Program-made: the position numbers and the translations under genes
Notes under the pieces: model-generated
The model's database searches: none
Seen by the model: only the letters and a program-made list of their open reading frames with translations
What the model was told of the DNA's origin: nothing
Assembly: GCA_025362765.1 (NCBI GenBank)
Contig: JANYFI010000743.1
Coordinates: 1 to 6,016, forward strand
DNA: 6,016 nt
From: Ferruginibacter sp.
GTDB taxonomy: Bacteria; Bacteroidota; Bacteroidia; Chitinophagales; Chitinophagaceae
Direction: 5' to 3'
In this document: positions 5,286-6,016 of the stretch, in pieces
How the letters are laid out: each line of letters begins with the position of its first letter
How positions within the stretch are numbered: position 1 is the stretch's first letter

Positions 5286-5801
5286 ATGAACAGGATTGAT
5301 CAGTTATTTGCGACCAAAAATAAAAATGTGCTGAATGTGTATTGCACTGCAGGGTATCCCAATTTAAACAGCACGGTAGAAGTGTTATCGGCGCTGCAGC
5401 AACATGGAGCGGACCTTGCAGAGATAGGCATGCCCTACAGCGACCCGCTGGCAGATGGGCCGGTGATACAGGAAAGTAACATGATTGCGCTGGAAAACGG
5501 CATGAGTATTTCCATACTGTTTGAACAATTACAAAAAGTAAGAGAAACCATCGACCTGCCCATTATTTTGATGGGCTACATGAACCCGATCCTACAGTAC
5601 GGACTCGAAAAATTTTGTGCTGCGGCAGAGGAGGCTGGAGTTGATGGGATTATACTACCAGACTTGCCGATGTACGAATTTGAAACCACCTACCAGCAAT
5701 TGTTCAATAAGCATAACCTGCGGTTTATATTTTTAGACCTTTTTCTTCAACATCTATTTCTTGCCTTGACCCCTATCCTAAAGAGGGTAAATAACAAGTA
5801 G
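5286..5801 (+). CDS. trpA: Tryptophan synthase alpha chain, 5' part only, with a foreign 3' end
   Basis: TrpA cleaves indole-3-glycerol phosphate to indole and glyceraldehyde 3-phosphate and passes indole to TrpB. Residues 1-150 are clearly TrpA: YCTAGYPN (19-26), catalytic E46 in AEIGMPYSDPLADGP with D57 as the second catalytic residue, ILMGYMNP (94-101), GVDGIILPDLP (118-128) and LRFIFL (145-150). The family continues after FIFL with a TPQT-like segment and about 100 more residues, including the C-terminal phosphate-binding glycines. Here the frame instead runs through DLFLQHLFLAL and ends at 5801 after 21 unrelated residues. The other two forward frames also lack TrpA sequence after 5736, so a simple frameshift does not explain it. 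As written the product would be an inactive fragment of about 171 residues. The start ATG is 4 bp after the GNAT stop. Confidence 0.9.
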   Translation: MNRIDQLFATKNKNVLNVYCTAGYPNLNSTVEVLSALQQHGADLAEIGMPYSDPLADGPVIQESNMIALENGMSISILFEQLQKVRETIDLPIILMGYMNPILQYGLEKFCAAAEEAGVDGIILPDLPMYEFETTYQQLFNKHNLRFIFLDLFLQHLFLALTPILKRVNNK

Positions 5802-6016
5802 CACAAAAATCTTATCCTCCTTTTATTCTTCCTCTGCGCCCACCAACGTGCTCACATAGAGGGCGAGGCGCGCTTCCAGAAGACATGGCAGCTCGCGCAA
5901 GTGCGCAGCCGCCAGCAACAGTGAGCGATCCACATATATAAGGGGTTCTATCTACATCTGGAGCTTCTTTATGCTTCCTTGCGAGGGAAATACTCGTCGC
6001 TGTACCGTGCGCCGGC
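5736..6016. other. Tail of unknown origin replacing the 3' half of trpA
   Basis: From about 5736 to the window end nothing matches the expected TrpA sequence. 5736-5820 is AT-rich and includes CCCCTATCC and AAAGAGGG, an imperfect dyad like those common between Bacteroidota genes. From 5821 on I count 109 G or C in 196 bases (about 56%), well above the roughly 40% upstream. Several short frames are open: minus strand 5823-5933 from a GTG (36 codons, leucine- and alanine-rich, ending VGAEEE), minus strand 5969-6016 open at the edge (ending YFPRKEA), and plus strand from ATG 5971 to the edge. None has a recognisable motif, and none is called as a gene. TATATAAGG at 5935-5943 resembles a eukaryotic TATA box but may be chance. 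Misassembly or an insertion edge are both possible. Confidence 0.6.

Noticed and set aside
5736..5801. A single-base frameshift as the cause of trpA truncation
   Set aside because: Translating the other forward frames after 5736 gives no TPQT-like segment or later TrpA motifs, so lost or gained bases alone cannot restore the protein.
5969..6016. Partial genes at the right edge on either strand
   Set aside because: About 15 codons are visible in each direction with no motif, and both strands are open, so coding cannot be supported.

Overview
The window carries most of a bacterial tryptophan biosynthesis operon, all on the + strand. In order it holds the 3' end of trpD, trpC, two tandem trpF genes, an acetyltransferase gene, trpB, a second acetyltransferase gene, and the 5' half of trpA. 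The organism looks like a member of the Bacteroidota, most likely close to Chitinophagaceae. This is inferred from the D-C-F-B-A gene order, A-rich sequence in place of Shine-Dalgarno sites before most starts, moderate to low GC, and the wording of conserved blocks (TrpF IDINSRFE, TrpB SAATTQLGKPG). It was not tested by a search.

Positions 1-2440 form a compact run. trpD ends at 259 and trpC follows after a 54-bp gap. trpC overlaps trpF1 by 4 bp, and trpF1 is 16 bp from trpF2. The two TrpF proteins are about half identical, and both keep the catalytic Cys and Asp and the phosphate-binding blocks. The run then breaks: 2441-2838 is non-coding and contains a degenerate 19-bp tandem repeat (about 2650-2764) whose last unit is one arm of a perfect palindrome. 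Next come a phosphinothricin-acetyltransferase-like GNAT gene (2839-3339) and an AT-rich non-coding stretch (3340-3611) with two inverted repeats. This gap may hold a promoter for the second half of the operon.

Positions 3612-5801 are compact again. trpB overlaps the second GNAT gene by 1 bp, and trpA starts 4 bp after that gene. TrpC, TrpF, TrpA and TrpB together turn phosphoribosyl-anthranilate (the TrpD product) into tryptophan. What the two acetyltransferases do here is unknown; they share the transcription unit or its surroundings but have no assigned step.

trpA stops resembling TrpA at about residue 150 (near 5736), in the middle of a conserved strand. The following 280 bp cannot be matched to TrpA in any forward frame, and from about 5830 the GC content rises to about 56%. 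The tail is either a misjoined contig end or a real insertion or rearrangement that destroys trpA. Nothing in the window is clearly a new system. The points most worth checking are the trpF pair, the two embedded GNAT genes, the repeat-palindrome block and the trpA junction.
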